A stretch of DNA of 37,738 bases, from contig JBKPCD010000056.1 of assembly GCA_046727175.1 (NCBI GenBank), positions 1 through 37,738 of the forward strand. The letters are read 5' to 3'. Of the stretch, positions 7,411-17,255 are shown piece by piece. Source of the stretch: JBKPCD01 sp046727175 (lineage in GTDB: Bacteria > Acidobacteriota > Vicinamibacteria > Vicinamibacterales > 2-12-FULL-66-21). The notes below the pieces were generated by a model, which did no database searches, was not told the origin of the DNA, and was given only the letters and a program-made list of their open reading frames with translations. Numbering within the stretch: position 1 is the stretch's first letter; the number at the start of each line of letters is the position of its first letter. The position numbers and the translations under genes were made by a program.

Positions 7411-7659
7411 GTGGGCAAATACGTGTTTCTCCGGACACGTCGCGACGCGCCTCGTGCGCTGGTCCTCGAGCTCGTCGACAGTCCGACGCTCGCCGACAGG
7501 ATCGCGCAAGGTCCACTGCCGCTCGACGAGGCATTGCCAATCGCCCGGCAAATCGCTGAAGCGCTCGAAGCCGCCCATTCGCAAGGAGTCGTCCATCGTG
7601 ATCTGAAACCGGCCAACATCAAGATCCGAGCGGATGGCACCGTCAAGGTACTTCCCTGA
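7411..7659 (+). pseudogene. Ser/Thr protein kinase gene fragment
   Basis: From about base 7450 the frame encodes the middle of a Hanks-type kinase (LVLELVDSPTLADRI, then VVHRDLKPANIKI). It then stops before the DFG motif. The Gly-rich loop and catalytic Lys are absent upstream and the C-lobe absent downstream. It is close in sequence to acidobacterial PD40 kinases, so it is probably the relic of a gene like the intact one at 7819. The gaps 7294-7410 and 7660-7818 hold nothing else I can assign with confidence. Confidence 0.75.
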
Positions 7660-7818
7660 TGTGAACCTCGGAGGCGTCGCATTGTCGTTCACGAAGTACG
7701 GCTCGTCGATGACCCGGAAGGCGCAATCCTTTGCGGTATGATGCGCCATGCAATCATGCTTCGCACGAACCGTGCCGCGCGCTGGTTGTCCGGTATCTGA
7801 GGCGGCACCTCTAGCTCC

Positions 7819-10404
7819 GTGATTCCTCTCACTTCCGGCACGCGACTGGGCCCGTACGAGCTCCTCGCCGTTGTCGGTGCGGGCGGGATGGGCGAGGTGT
7901 GGAAAGCACGTGATACGCGTCTCGATCGGATCGTCGCGCTCAAGTTCTCGACAACGACGTTCAGTCAGCTCTTCGAATCCGAAGCGCGCGCCATCTCCGC
8001 TCTCAATCATCCGCACATCTGCCAGCTGTACGACATCGGTCCGAACTATCTGGTGATGGAATACGTCGACGGCAAACCGCTGAGCGGTCCACTGCCGTTG
8101 GACAAGGCGCTCCTGTACGCAGGCCAGATTCTCGACGCGTTGCACGCGGCACACAGCAAGGACATCGTTCACCGCGATCTCAAGCCGGCAAATATTCTCG
8201 TGAGCAAGACGGGCGTCAAGCTCCTTGATTTCGGCATTGCCCATCACCTGCCAACGGGGCTCCAACAGGACGTCAAGACGCGAACCGCTCTGAACGCGGG
8301 CGTCGCGGGCACGCTGGAATACATGTCGCCGGAACAGATCCAGGGCCAGGAGATCGACAGCCGCAGCGATTTGTTCTCGTTCGGCTGCGTGTTGTACGAG
8401 CTGCTGTCGGGGCGAAGGGCATTTGCCGGACCCACGGCAACGAGCGTCATCGGCGCGATCCTCGAGCGAGAGCCCGCACAACTCGATGTGCCGCCGGCGA
8501 TCGCGAGAGTAGTGCGCACGTGCCTGGCGAAAGATCGCGAGCAGCGATTTCAGGACGCGCTCGATCTCAAGCGCAGCCTCGAATGGAGCGTCGAGCCGCA
8601 CGCGCAGCCCCGGGCGCGACGCCGCACAACGGCGTTGCTGGCCGCAGTCTGCATCGCGCTGGCATCGGGCCTCATCTTCGTGTTGCTACGCGACAGGCCG
8701 CCCGCCGGAGTCCAGTACAGCGCAACCCGACTCACGTACGACGATGGTCTGACGACGGATCCCGCGATCTCACCCGACGGCAAGCTGGTCGCGTTTGCAT
8801 CGGATCGCTCGGGCGACGATCACCTGGACATCTTCGTCCAGCAGACGACAGGAGGACCAGCGGTCCGGCTGACGCACACCGAGGGCGACAATCACGAACC
8901 CACCTTCTCTCCGGACACTTCGACCATCGTGTTTCGATCAGAGCGCGAAGGGGGAGGCCTGTACGCGATTCCGAGCCTCGGCGGTGATGCGCGCCTCCTC
9001 GCGCACGCAGGACACGATCCGCGCTTCTCGCCCGATGGTCGCTACATCGCGTACACCACGGCGAAATCCGGCACCGATACGGTCGCCGTAACCGGACGAT
9101 GTTACGTAATTCCGGCCGAGGGCGGCCAACCGCGTCTGGTGAGTCCCGGATTCCGAGGCGCCACGTGGCCCGTCTGGATCGGCAATCGAACACTGTTATT
9201 CCTGGGTCTGCCGAGTGGCACTGAAAGGATGAGATGGTGGGCGACCGATGTCGAGGATCTTCATCGAGTCGCGTCCACGATGCTGCCGCTCTCGGCGCGG
9301 GGCTCTGCGATGAATCATGGAGCGAATCAGCTTGTGTTCGTCTCCGGCGCTGACGGCGATGTCGGCGGCGTGTGGGCCGTGCCGTTCGATCCGCGGACGG
9401 CGACCGCGACGGATGCGCCGAGCCGCGTGGCCCTTGGAATGGGTGACGGCGTCCGAGTTGCCTTGGCGAACACGGGAACGATCGCCGTGGCGCGAACCGA
9501 TGTGGCCGTCAATGTGTGGTCGTTGCCGCTTTCCGGAAACGGCGTGCCCACGCAACTGACGTTCGATGGCGCCCCGAAGTCGCTACCGGACCTCTCGCCC
9601 GACGGGCGATATCTCGCGTTCGTGACAACGCGGAGCGGAAATCGGGATGTGTACCTGCGAGATCTGACCATCGGCCGGGAAACGGCAATCACGACGTCAC
9701 CGTTGGGTGAAAGTCATCCCCTCTTCACATCGCATGGATCCCACGTCGCGTATGCGCAGTATCCCGACCCTGGCAAGCCTTTCAAGGTCTTCACCTATCC
9801 CGCCGCCGGTGGGTTACCGGAGCTGCTGACCGATGGCGCCGACGCCCGCTTCGATCAAGTGTCGGACGACGGACGGTATGTCACGTGGCACGGTGGCACC
9901 GAGCCGGTGATCGAGGTGCAGGATCTGAAAACGAAGACACGGGCCGTCATCTTGAACGCGCAGCCGAGGTCGATCTACCAACCCCGGATCAGCGGCGACG
10001 GGCAGTGGATCACGTTTCTGGTGAAGGCAGACGAAACCGACTCACGCATCTACGCCGCGCGGTTTCGCGGTACGCAACCGATCCCACCATCCGACTGGAT
10101 TCCGCTGACGAAGGGGACCGCCGGCGACGACAAGCCCCGCTTGACCGCGGATCACCGTCGCCTCTTTTTCACGTCGGAATCAGACGGATATCGCTGCATC
10201 TGGGTCCAGGAGCTCGACCCAACCACTCTGCGGCCGGTTGGCGAGCCGAAAGCCATCCATCACTTTCACAGCGCCCGGCGGTCGCTGGCGCGGGTCCTCT
10301 TAAACCTTCAGGAAATTGCGATAGGCGGGGATCAGTTGATCTTCAACATGGCCGAGACCACGGGCAATGTGTGGCTGCTTCAGCCTGAGACGAAATCTCG
10401 TTAG
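7819..10404 (+). CDS. Transmembrane Ser/Thr protein kinase with WD40-like (PD40/TolB) beta-propeller
   Basis: 861 residues from GTG 7819. The N-terminal Hanks-type kinase is complete: Gly loop GAGGMGEV (20-27), K42, HRD 118-120, DFG 137-139, SPEQ near 170. One membrane helix follows the kinase at about 272-291. The rest (about 300-855) has repeated SPDGxxxAF-type blades typical of PD40/TolB propellers, expected outside the membrane as a sensor or scaffold. This layout is very common in Acidobacteriota. No substrate protein can be named from the sequence. The kinase fragment just upstream suggests local duplication and loss. Confidence 0.92.
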   Translation: MIPLTSGTRLGPYELLAVVGAGGMGEVWKARDTRLDRIVALKFSTTTFSQLFESEARAISALNHPHICQLYDIGPNYLVMEYVDGKPLSGPLPLDKALLYAGQILDALHAAHSKDIVHRDLKPANILVSKTGVKLLDFGIAHHLPTGLQQDVKTRTALNAGVAGTLEYMSPEQIQGQEIDSRSDLFSFGCVLYELLSGRRAFAGPTATSVIGAILEREPAQLDVPPAIARVVRTCLAKDREQRFQDALDLKRSLEWSVEPHAQPRARRRTTALLAAVCIALASGLIFVLLRDRPPAGVQYSATRLTYDDGLTTDPAISPDGKLVAFASDRSGDDHLDIFVQQTTGGPAVRLTHTEGDNHEPTFSPDTSTIVFRSEREGGGLYAIPSLGGDARLLAHAGHDPRFSPDGRYIAYTTAKSGTDTVAVTGRCYVIPAEGGQPRLVSPGFRGATWPVWIGNRTLLFLGLPSGTERMRWWATDVEDLHRVASTMLPLSARGSAMNHGANQLVFVSGADGDVGGVWAVPFDPRTATATDAPSRVALGMGDGVRVALANTGTIAVARTDVAVNVWSLPLSGNGVPTQLTFDGAPKSLPDLSPDGRYLAFVTTRSGNRDVYLRDLTIGRETAITTSPLGESHPLFTSHGSHVAYAQYPDPGKPFKVFTYPAAGGLPELLTDGADARFDQVSDDGRYVTWHGGTEPVIEVQDLKTKTRAVILNAQPRSIYQPRISGDGQWITFLVKADETDSRIYAARFRGTQPIPPSDWIPLTKGTAGDDKPRLTADHRRLFFTSESDGYRCIWVQELDPTTLRPVGEPKAIHHFHSARRSLARVLLNLQEIAIGGDQLIFNMAETTGNVWLLQPETKSR

Positions 10405-10449
10405 GCCGGCCCTTCGTCTTGAGCGGGATCGAACCAGTGTTGGAGCTGA

Positions 10450-10552
10450 TCCTCCGCAGTGCGGTAATTGTGTTTCGGACCTGACGCCACGGACCCGCTC
10501 CTACGAGTGCCGGTGCGGGTGGGTGTCGGATCCAAATCACACAAACGCATAA
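10450..10552 (+). pseudogene. Probable C-terminal remnant of a TnpB/OrfB-type transposase-associated protein
   Basis: The short frame reads CGNCVSDLTPRTRSYECRCG, then WVSDPNHTNA and a stop. It resembles the C-terminal zinc finger of IS200/IS605-type TnpB (CxxC, basic/aromatic spacer, CxCG, DxxxNA). Nothing upstream belongs to a transposase, so only the tail remains. The following 10553-10931 has no gene I can support. Confidence 0.4.
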
Positions 10553-10931
10553 AGCTTGCGTATCCCCTCATTTTGGATGGACAGCGAAAGGTGTGCGTCG
10601 CACATCCTCGACTATGTCGGCGGCTTTACGAATCGCAGAATCTTGCAGCCCGTTCATCCGAGTCGTAAATGACAATCGTCGTCGTTTGCTTCGATCCGCC
10701 CTCCAGCGACCTTGCATCCGTGGCTTCGCCCTAACGTGCTGGTCAGCCCGGATGTCAAGCTGGTTGTCGTACCCGAAACAAGCATGCTCTGTGGCAGGTC
10801 GGGTTGCGCGTGGGGCTGGCGGTTCGGGCACACGCCCCGACCGCACGCCGGAGACTGAATCGGGCGGAGAGAACGGGCGCACGATCGAGATTCCCGCGCA
10901 AAGCACGGGTGGAGTGCGTGGTTCATCGAGG

Positions 10932-11483
10932 TCACGATCCGGAAATGAGCGCGACGGCGATCCGTCCCGCGCCGTACGCCGCAACCGCAACCACAGTACC
11001 GAGACCGAGCGTCTCGAGCCCCGATTTCCACCAGCGATCGGTCGTGACAAACGCCCGCAGTGCTCCCGTCACGAACAGCGCAAGGAACGTGGACGCCGTC
11101 GACCACAGCAGCGGTTCTCGGGTATTCGGCACGAAATACGGCACCAGCGGGATCGCGCCGGCGACGACGAAGGCGAGCAGGGTGGCGAGCCCATGCTTCC
11201 ACGGGTATGTCTCGAGCTCTGGCAGATCGGCGGCTTCACGTGCGCGTTCGTCGGCGCGAATGGCCAGGAGATTTCCCACACCCATCGAGACACCGTCGGC
11301 GGTGAGGTTGGCGGCGCCGAGCACGATCACTGCGACGTGCGACAGCGCCCCGCCAGCCACGCCGCTTACCACGGCAAACGTCGTGATGATCCCGTCGTTG
11401 GCGCCGTACACGATGTCCCGGATGTAGTGGCGCGCGATGGCTGCCGCACCGCTTGGCTCGACATGAACCGATATGCGTGGCAC
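10932..11483 (-). CDS. VIT1/CCC1-family transporter
   Basis: 183 residues from a GTG with GAGG upstream. It has about five membrane segments. The N-terminal signature IVYGANDGIITTFAVVSGVAGG and the block ADGVSMGVGNLLAI match the vacuolar iron transporter/CCC1 family, whose known members move Fe2+ or Mn2+ across membranes. It is shorter than many bacterial members because the cytosolic loop that usually separates the helices is brief (IRADERAREAADLPELE). The substrate is therefore Fe/Mn by family only. An Hsp20 remnant lies upstream on the same strand. Confidence 0.88.
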   Translation of the reverse strand: MPRISVHVEPSGAAAIARHYIRDIVYGANDGIITTFAVVSGVAGGALSHVAVIVLGAANLTADGVSMGVGNLLAIRADERAREAADLPELETYPWKHGLATLLAFVVAGAIPLVPYFVPNTREPLLWSTASTFLALFVTGALRAFVTTDRWWKSGLETLGLGTVVAVAAYGAGRIAVALISGS

Positions 11484-11559
11484 GAACGCCTCTGTTGCAA
11501 CGAGCGTGCTGGACGTGCTGCCGCAAGCCCTCGGTTTTCGTCGGCTGGAGGGCCGAGGG

Positions 11560-11700
11560 CTTGACGTCTTCCTTCTTCAACCCCGGGAGATCGATCTTCG
11601 TCACCAGCCGATTGTCCCTCTCGAACACGTCAATCTCGGGCGACCAGGCCGCCGCCTCCGCGAAGGGACGCGTCCGGAAGAGGTTCCTTCTTCGCCAACA
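11560..11700 (-). pseudogene. Hsp20 (alpha-crystallin) gene fragment
   Basis: One minus-strand frame reads PFAEAAAWSPEIDVFERD then NRLVTKIDLPGLKKEDVK. This is the start of the alpha-crystallin domain of small heat-shock proteins. After EDVK the similarity ends, and the N-terminal region upstream is not recognisable. It is a truncated relic between the sigma-54 regulator and the VIT-like gene. Confidence 0.75.
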
Positions 11701-11748
11701 TCGTGCACCTGCTGACTATGCCGGGGAAGCAGCGTCCTCCGGACCCAC

Positions 11749-12783
<1,035 letters not shown>

Positions 12784-12793
12784 GATCTGCACC

Positions 12794-13018
12794 TCAAGCG
12801 AGATGGAGGCTCTGGAACCCAGGGAGTTCTTCGCGAAGCGCGGTTTCGATGCCAATGTAGAGCGTCATGTGCGCGCTTGGGCAGCCCGCGCACTGTCCCT
12901 TGAGTCGAACGGCAGCCGAGTTGCCCTCGACCGAGATGAGCTCGATGTCGCCGCCGTCCGCCTGGAGGAACGGTCGCACCCGGCCGAGAATCCCCTCGAT
13001 CTGTTGTCTGGTGATCAT
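12794..13018 (-). CDS. NifU C-terminal-domain Fe-S scaffold protein
   Basis: 74 residues from ATG 13018, with a perfect AGGAGG 8 nt upstream. The motif RPFLQADGGDIELI and the cluster-binding pair C43-x2-C46 (KGQCAGCPSAH) identify the NifU C-terminal/NfuA-like domain, which carries a transient Fe-S cluster for delivery to apo-proteins. It is the stand-alone short form. Its stop is 10 bp from the sigma-54 activator's start, so the two are probably translated from one mRNA. The activator's Cys cluster makes a functional link conceivable. Confidence 0.9.
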   Translation of the reverse strand: MITRQQIEGILGRVRPFLQADGGDIELISVEGNSAAVRLKGQCAGCPSAHMTLYIGIETALREELPGFQSLHLA

Positions 13019-13263
13019 CGCAAAGGCCTCCTGGCTGAGACCGGTGGTTATCTGCCCGGCGGTGCGGGGCGGGCCGCGCCCGTGGCGCACCTGACCCGTT
13101 ATGCGGCTCGGCGCAAACGAGTACAAAGCCGCATTCCGAGCCGTATACGGGCTCTGGCGAGAACCTGACGAGTCCTCGGCAGAGAGAGCAAGCCGGGCAC
13201 CAGAAATCCGTCGGTGAAATGCCTGATTATTCGAGCGGATTCTGGCTGAGGAAGAAATGTCGT

Positions 13264-13289
13264 GGGGACTATTCCCCATGCGTGGGGAA
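13264..13289. promoter_or_regulatory. Overlapping G/C-run inverted repeats upstream of the NifU-like gene
   Basis: GGGGA (13264), TCCCC (13273) and GGGGA (13284) allow two mutually exclusive hairpins. The second is a perfect 7-bp stem (TTCCCCA / TGGGGAA, loop TGCG). The site lies about 250 bp upstream of the NifU-like start on the minus strand. The rest of 13019-13568 contains no gene I can support. Confidence 0.35.
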
Positions 13290-13568
13290 AAGGGCCAATC
13301 GCGCTCGTGGGTCCGGAGTCGGCGTTCGACATCCGATCACCTACGGATGGGAGTCGAGCGCGCGCAGTCGAGTCGAACGGCAGTCCGCTTGAACTGCGGC
13401 GCGTCGACGATGGAATACCGATCTAGGGCCAGTGACGCTGTTCAGAAATACCGTCGTCGTATCGCCGGCACTCACCATGCGCGCGGTCCTGTTTTCAGAG
13501 CGCACAGCGTGGAAGGATGGCCGCGCGCGTGAGGCTCCCGGGCCCGGGGCGGGCATCACGCGTGCGGC

Positions 13569-14024
13569 TCAGCGTTCGATCAGTCTTCCGGTTTCAGCGC
13601 TGCAAACGGCTCTAATCGTCCTCAGGACCGCGTCCTCAGACAGGCCTGCCACGCCCGCGTTGAGCACCAGGTCGTCGATCGAGAGGACACCTTTCACACG
13701 CCCCGCCTGATCCACAACCGGTAGTCGACGTACGCCGAGCTCGGTGAACGTCGTCAGCGCCTTGTCGATGGAGTCGTCCGGAGCGCATGACACGACACCT
13801 TTCGTCATGGCCTCACGAACCGCGATCTGCCAGGGATTCTTGTGTCGACCGGCGACCATCAACGCAATATCGCGATCGGTGATCAGACCGATCAAATGAT
13901 CTGCGTCGTCCACGACGGGCAGACAACCGCAGTTATACTCCGCCATCATCTTGGCGGCCTGAGCAAGCTGCGTCCTGGCGCGGCACGTTTCGGGAGGTGA
14001 TGACATCAGATGACTGACCTGCAT
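13569..14024 (-). CDS. Tandem CBS-domain protein
   Basis: 151 residues from ATG 14024 (GAGGA upstream; the preceding in-frame residues are not family-like). Two CBS domains fill the protein: CRARTQLAQAAKMMAEYNCG with GCLPVVDD and LIGLITDRDIA, then MTKGVVSCAPDDSIDKALTT with VRRLPVVDQ and VKGVLSIDDLV. CBS pairs bind adenosine nucleotides and usually regulate an enzyme or channel; stand-alone forms like this are frequent in stress-related loci. No partner is identifiable here. Confidence 0.9.
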   Translation of the reverse strand: MQVSHLMSSPPETCRARTQLAQAAKMMAEYNCGCLPVVDDADHLIGLITDRDIALMVAGRHKNPWQIAVREAMTKGVVSCAPDDSIDKALTTFTELGVRRLPVVDQAGRVKGVLSIDDLVLNAGVAGLSEDAVLRTIRAVCSAETGRLIER

Positions 14025-14267
14025 GATCGGTGTCCTCATGAAGAGGCGCACGCAATTGCAGTGCCGCGCGGGCCGCATGCGATTGACCCGACAATACGGT
14101 CAGTTTCGAATATCGGGGCAGAGCAACTGCCGGAAAGGCGCCGACCCGCCGGATCCCCGGCGGCCCGAGGCGTAGTGGTTGTGTCGCTTTAATCGCAGCT
14201 TTTTAGATTAGTTCTCTGTCAGATTCAACAAAGCTCGAAAGGTTCCATAGTCACGCGCGAAGGTGAC

Positions 14268-14345
14268 CTCACGAAGACCACCAAGGGCACAAAGACCACG
14301 AAGAGAGATCACAAAGATTTTGTAAGGAATCTCTTCGTGTTCTTC
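14268..14345. repeat. A/C-rich short-period repeat with compound hairpin
   Basis: A run of ACCACCAAGGGCACAAAGA-like units is followed by a 9-bp inverted repeat (CACGAAGAG 14297-14305 / CTCTTCGTG 14331-14339). Inside it is a small stem, ACAAA-GAT-TTTGT. It resembles low-complexity intergenic repeats seen in several phyla. The remainder of 14025-14449 has no gene; the BACON gene's ribosome-binding site is at 14441. Confidence 0.4.
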
Positions 14346-14449
14346 TTTCTGGTTTATCGGTGGACAATTCTTCCGCAACCGTCACACCCCCGTAAGTTGC
14401 CTCGATTTCCTCTGGCAGATGGATTGCGTCGGGTAATAACGAGGTTCTC

Positions 14450-15634
14450 ATGCAATCACGATCTGCCGTCCTCATTGCATCTCTGTTCGCGATCGCCGTA
14501 GCAACGCTCTCGTGTGGTGACGGCAGTTCGCCCACGGCACCCAATCCAGTCACCACGTGCACGTTCGTCGTGACACCGGGATCCGCGTCAGTGCCCGCCG
14601 CAGGGGGCACGACAACCGCGCATGTCGATACCACGTCGAGCTGCTCCTGGACGACGCGAGTGGACGCCAGCTGGATAAGTCTCAACCCTGCGGCTGGCAC
14701 GGGATCGGCTGACATCGTGGTCACCGTACGCGGCAACGACGCATCCGAACAACGGTCCGCGCAAATCGCGATCGCAGACAAGACGGTATCGGTCAGGCAG
14801 GATGGAAGGACGGCGGTCTCGTGCGAGTACGCATTGGATCCCGAGAGTCAGACATTTGCGGCAGACGCAGGCCGCGGCCGGATCACGGTGCAGACCGGCG
14901 AGACCTGCAGTTGGACCGCCCGCGCTCTGGACGGCTGGTTGACGATCCGCACCCTCAGTGGGACGGGACCAGGAGTGATCGAGTACGAATTCCCTGCCTA
15001 TACGGGTACAGAGCAGCGCCAAACCCGCATCATGGTTGGCGATCGGTCGGCAATCGTGCGGCAGGATCCGCCCGCGCGCGAGGCGTGCAGCTATACGGTC
15101 GATCCCACGAGCGCGAGGTTCCACTGGCACGGAGGGGAGCTCAGTGTCAACCTGACGACGGGCGCTCGCTGTCGATGGACCGCAGCGTCAGAGGCGTCTT
15201 GGATCGGCTTGCCGACACCAGTTTCTGGTGAGGGTTCCACGGTCGTGAAGGTTCACACGGAGACGTACACCGACGACAACACCCGGTCCGCTCCGGTGGC
15301 GATCCGTTGGCCGACAGAGACTGCGGGGCAGAATGTCTGGATCAGCCAGGAAGGGTGTCGTTACGCGATCACGGGCGACAAGGTCAAGACGTTCCCAGCG
15401 GCCGGCGGCCAGGAATACGCCTACGTCATCGAGCAGGCAATCAGTCCGGAGTGCAACATCCCCTGCCCCTGGACGGCGGAGCCGGACGTGGCGTGGATTC
15501 GGATTCTGAGCGGGAGCCCTGGCGCAGGGTACGACCGATTCAGATACGAAGTCCTCGCAAACACGACAGGAGCTTCGCGTTCCGGAGCGATCACTGTGAT
15601 GGGGCATCGGCTGACGATCGTGCAGACGCCGTAA
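14450..15634 (+). CDS. Lipoprotein with four BACON-like repeats
   Basis: 394 residues from ATG 14450 (GAGG 5 nt upstream). The N-terminus is a lipoprotein signal with lipobox ATLSC, so it should be anchored at the cell surface or periplasmic face. Four repeats of roughly 85-100 residues follow. Each starts with a Cys-aromatic strand (CTFVVTP, CEYALDP, CSYTVDP, CRYAITG) and contains a second Cys before Trp (CSW, CSW, CRW, CPW), then a W-[IL] strand, ending in VRQD, VRQD, ISQEG and VQTP. This is the BACON pattern, usually linked to carbohydrate or mucin binding. The paired Cys in every repeat suggests one disulfide per domain. No enzyme domain is present. Confidence 0.88.
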   Translation: MQSRSAVLIASLFAIAVATLSCGDGSSPTAPNPVTTCTFVVTPGSASVPAAGGTTTAHVDTTSSCSWTTRVDASWISLNPAAGTGSADIVVTVRGNDASEQRSAQIAIADKTVSVRQDGRTAVSCEYALDPESQTFAADAGRGRITVQTGETCSWTARALDGWLTIRTLSGTGPGVIEYEFPAYTGTEQRQTRIMVGDRSAIVRQDPPAREACSYTVDPTSARFHWHGGELSVNLTTGARCRWTAASEASWIGLPTPVSGEGSTVVKVHTETYTDDNTRSAPVAIRWPTETAGQNVWISQEGCRYAITGDKVKTFPAAGGQEYAYVIEQAISPECNIPCPWTAEPDVAWIRILSGSPGAGYDRFRYEVLANTTGASRSGAITVMGHRLTIVQTP

Positions 15635-15640
15635 GCAGTT

Positions 15641-15910
15641 GTGATTGCGGGCTCCGCCGGTGGCATTACGGCCGCGAACGACGTGCTATCGGAGCTCCCC
15701 GTTGACTTTCCCGCGGCAGTCGTCGTCGTGCAACACCACTCCGGCGGCACGCCTGGCGTGTTCGAGCAGATTCTGCAGACAGCGACCCGTCTTCGAGGCG
15801 CCGCGCGCGTGAGGGATCTCTTTGCGCAGGCGGAGAGCCTAGCCCCCAGCATCATCTTCATCGACGAGCTGGACGCGCTTGGCAAGGTGCGCGTGCCCTC
15901 AGCGAAATAG
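15641..15910 (+). pseudogene. Chimeric remnant: CheB methylesterase start joined to FtsH-type AAA piece
   Basis: The GTG-initiated 89-codon frame starts like the CheB-type chemotaxis methylesterase domain (IAGSAGGITAANDVLSELP, then AVVVVQHHSG). At about codon 52 it changes into the Walker-B region of FtsH-type AAA proteases (RVRDLFAQAESLAPSIIFI, then DELDALGKVR). Neither half has the rest of its domain. An in-frame junction of two relics is unusual and suggests a deletion fusion. Function is unlikely. Confidence 0.7.
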
Positions 15911-16389
15911 TCACGTCGAATGCGGGCGTATTGCATCTGTCAATGCTCGCCGGCGCACGAGTATCAGGGCGAAGATCCCGGTGCCGACCAGCACCACCGA
16001 ACTCAGTTCAGGCCCCGGTCGAAAAGGTCCGGACCTTGCCAGCTGACCTGTCTGTGCAGCATCTGGCCTGGCAACGGCACAAGAAACGCCAAATCCATGT
16101 TCACCTCGAACGCTCCCCGGACGCGATAGTGGAGGCCCGAGAAGTCAAGCTGTATATCCACCCAGTACCCGCCCGCCCAGGGTGGGTAAAACGGAGCGCC
16201 GGCAACGAAGTCGTCGTCGGGATCGACTGTCACTGAAAACGTGGCAGGCGTTCCGACGGCTACGACCGATTTGTCAGGAGAAGACACGATCGATCCTGTG
16301 TACGCCCATGTCATGGGAGTCGCCGAAATTTCCGTCGTCCACAAACCGCCGCACAGCGTCAGACACACCATCCATTTCAGGGACGACAC
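15911..16389 (-). pseudogene. PEP-CTERM-sorted exported protein, frameshifted before its anchor
   Basis: The minus-strand frame from GTG 16389 starts with a signal peptide (KWMVCLTLCGGLWTTEISA) and a secreted domain beginning TPMTWAYTGSIVSS. It runs into a stop near 16003. The C-terminal sorting tag PGPELSSVVLVGTG, IFALILVRRRA lies immediately downstream in another frame and ends at 15911. A one-base loss near 16010-16030 explains this. PEP-CTERM proteins are cut and anchored by exosortase systems. It is either a recent pseudogene or a sequencing error. Confidence 0.7.
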
Positions 16390-16479
16390 ATTTCTGCTGT
16401 GGCCGCGGTTCGTGCGGGCGCACCGACAGGTTGGCAGGAGCATGCGACCTACCTCCAAAAAGAACGTATCGTCGATCGA

Positions 16480-16668
16480 CCTCATCGGTCTCGTTGCTGT
16501 GGCAATCGAAACACGCCTGCTTCGCTAACGCGCGGGTGGCGGGCGAGTCCAGGCGGGCTCACTGATCGTTGGGGGGATGACGTAGTGCCGTCCGTACGGC
16601 ACGAACTGAATCGCGATGACGGCTACGAGCAGGGTCACGCCTGCCCAAGACCATCTCCGGGTTGTCAT
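16480..16668 (-). pseudogene. Haem-binding-domain protein remnant (CxxCH), frameshifted and truncated
   Basis: From ATG 16668 the frame reads WSWAGVTLLVAVIAIQFVPYG, here split as WSWAGVTLL and VAVIAIQFVPYG, then EPAWTRPP before a stop. The expected continuation RALAKQACFDCHSNET is present in another frame, so one base is missing near 16528-16540. The start, IQFVPYG and CFDCHSNET are typical of small membrane-anchored haem-binding proteins. Similarity ends after SNET, so the gene is also truncated. Confidence 0.7.
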
Positions 16669-17255
16669 AGACGCCTCACGGAACGGATCTACTTGAAGGC
16701 CCGGAGAGTTGTGAGCAGATAGCGTGCCACGCAGGAAGTCACCTGGCGCGGGCGCCGGTGACGGTTTCAAGGCCCGAAAACAGATTAGGGGGGCCGGAGG
16801 CGCAGGACCCTCGACTCGTCCGGGTCTGTGGCACCGACAGGTTTTCGTCGCCTTGCCGAATTCCCGGCAGGATCCACTGCCGACTGCGCCAATCGCAGCC
16901 GAGTGTCGGTTCCGCGGTCAGGCAACGATGTCGTGACCGTCGCGGAGAATCCCCCGAAGCGTGGGAATCTTCCAGCCTGAAACGTTAGATCGGGCGTCCG
17001 GCGTCGGTCGGGAACGGCCGATTCGTCGCGCCGCAATCCATGCGATCGCATGTGGTCTGCCGGTTGCTACACCGATCATCGATGGCCAACCCGCCTGCGC
17101 TGGCGTTCGCTCACCACTCTGGAACGGCGGAAGGCGGGCGCTTGCCGCATAAATCAGCTAACCGAAGGCAGCGCGTGGCATAGGAGCGTATTGATCAAAT
17201 CGCCGGAACGGCGTATACCTGAGGTGATCCTTTCTTGAACCTTGGAGGCATTGCC
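16669..17255. other. Intergenic stretch without supported gene
   Basis: Nothing recognisable is seen on either strand. One frame near 17040 contains AIACGLPVATP, reminiscent of a glycosyltransferase motif, but without any surrounding similarity. Confidence 0.5.

Noticed and set aside
7680..7750. Minus-strand HHTAKDCAFRVIDEPYF as a ThuA-like or permease relic
   Set aside because: The resemblance is too short and no neighbouring segment supports either family.
6631..8601. 656-codon minus-strand open frame across the thioredoxin and kinase genes
   Set aside because: It overlaps two well-supported genes in antisense and shows no domain; such frames are expected at this GC content.
10593..11564. 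Long plus-strand open frame opposite the VIT-like gene
   Set aside because: It is the antisense shadow of a clear membrane protein and has no recognisable domain.
16961..17152. Glycosyltransferase fragment suggested by AIACGLPVATP
   Set aside because: Only one short motif matches and no flanking similarity is visible.
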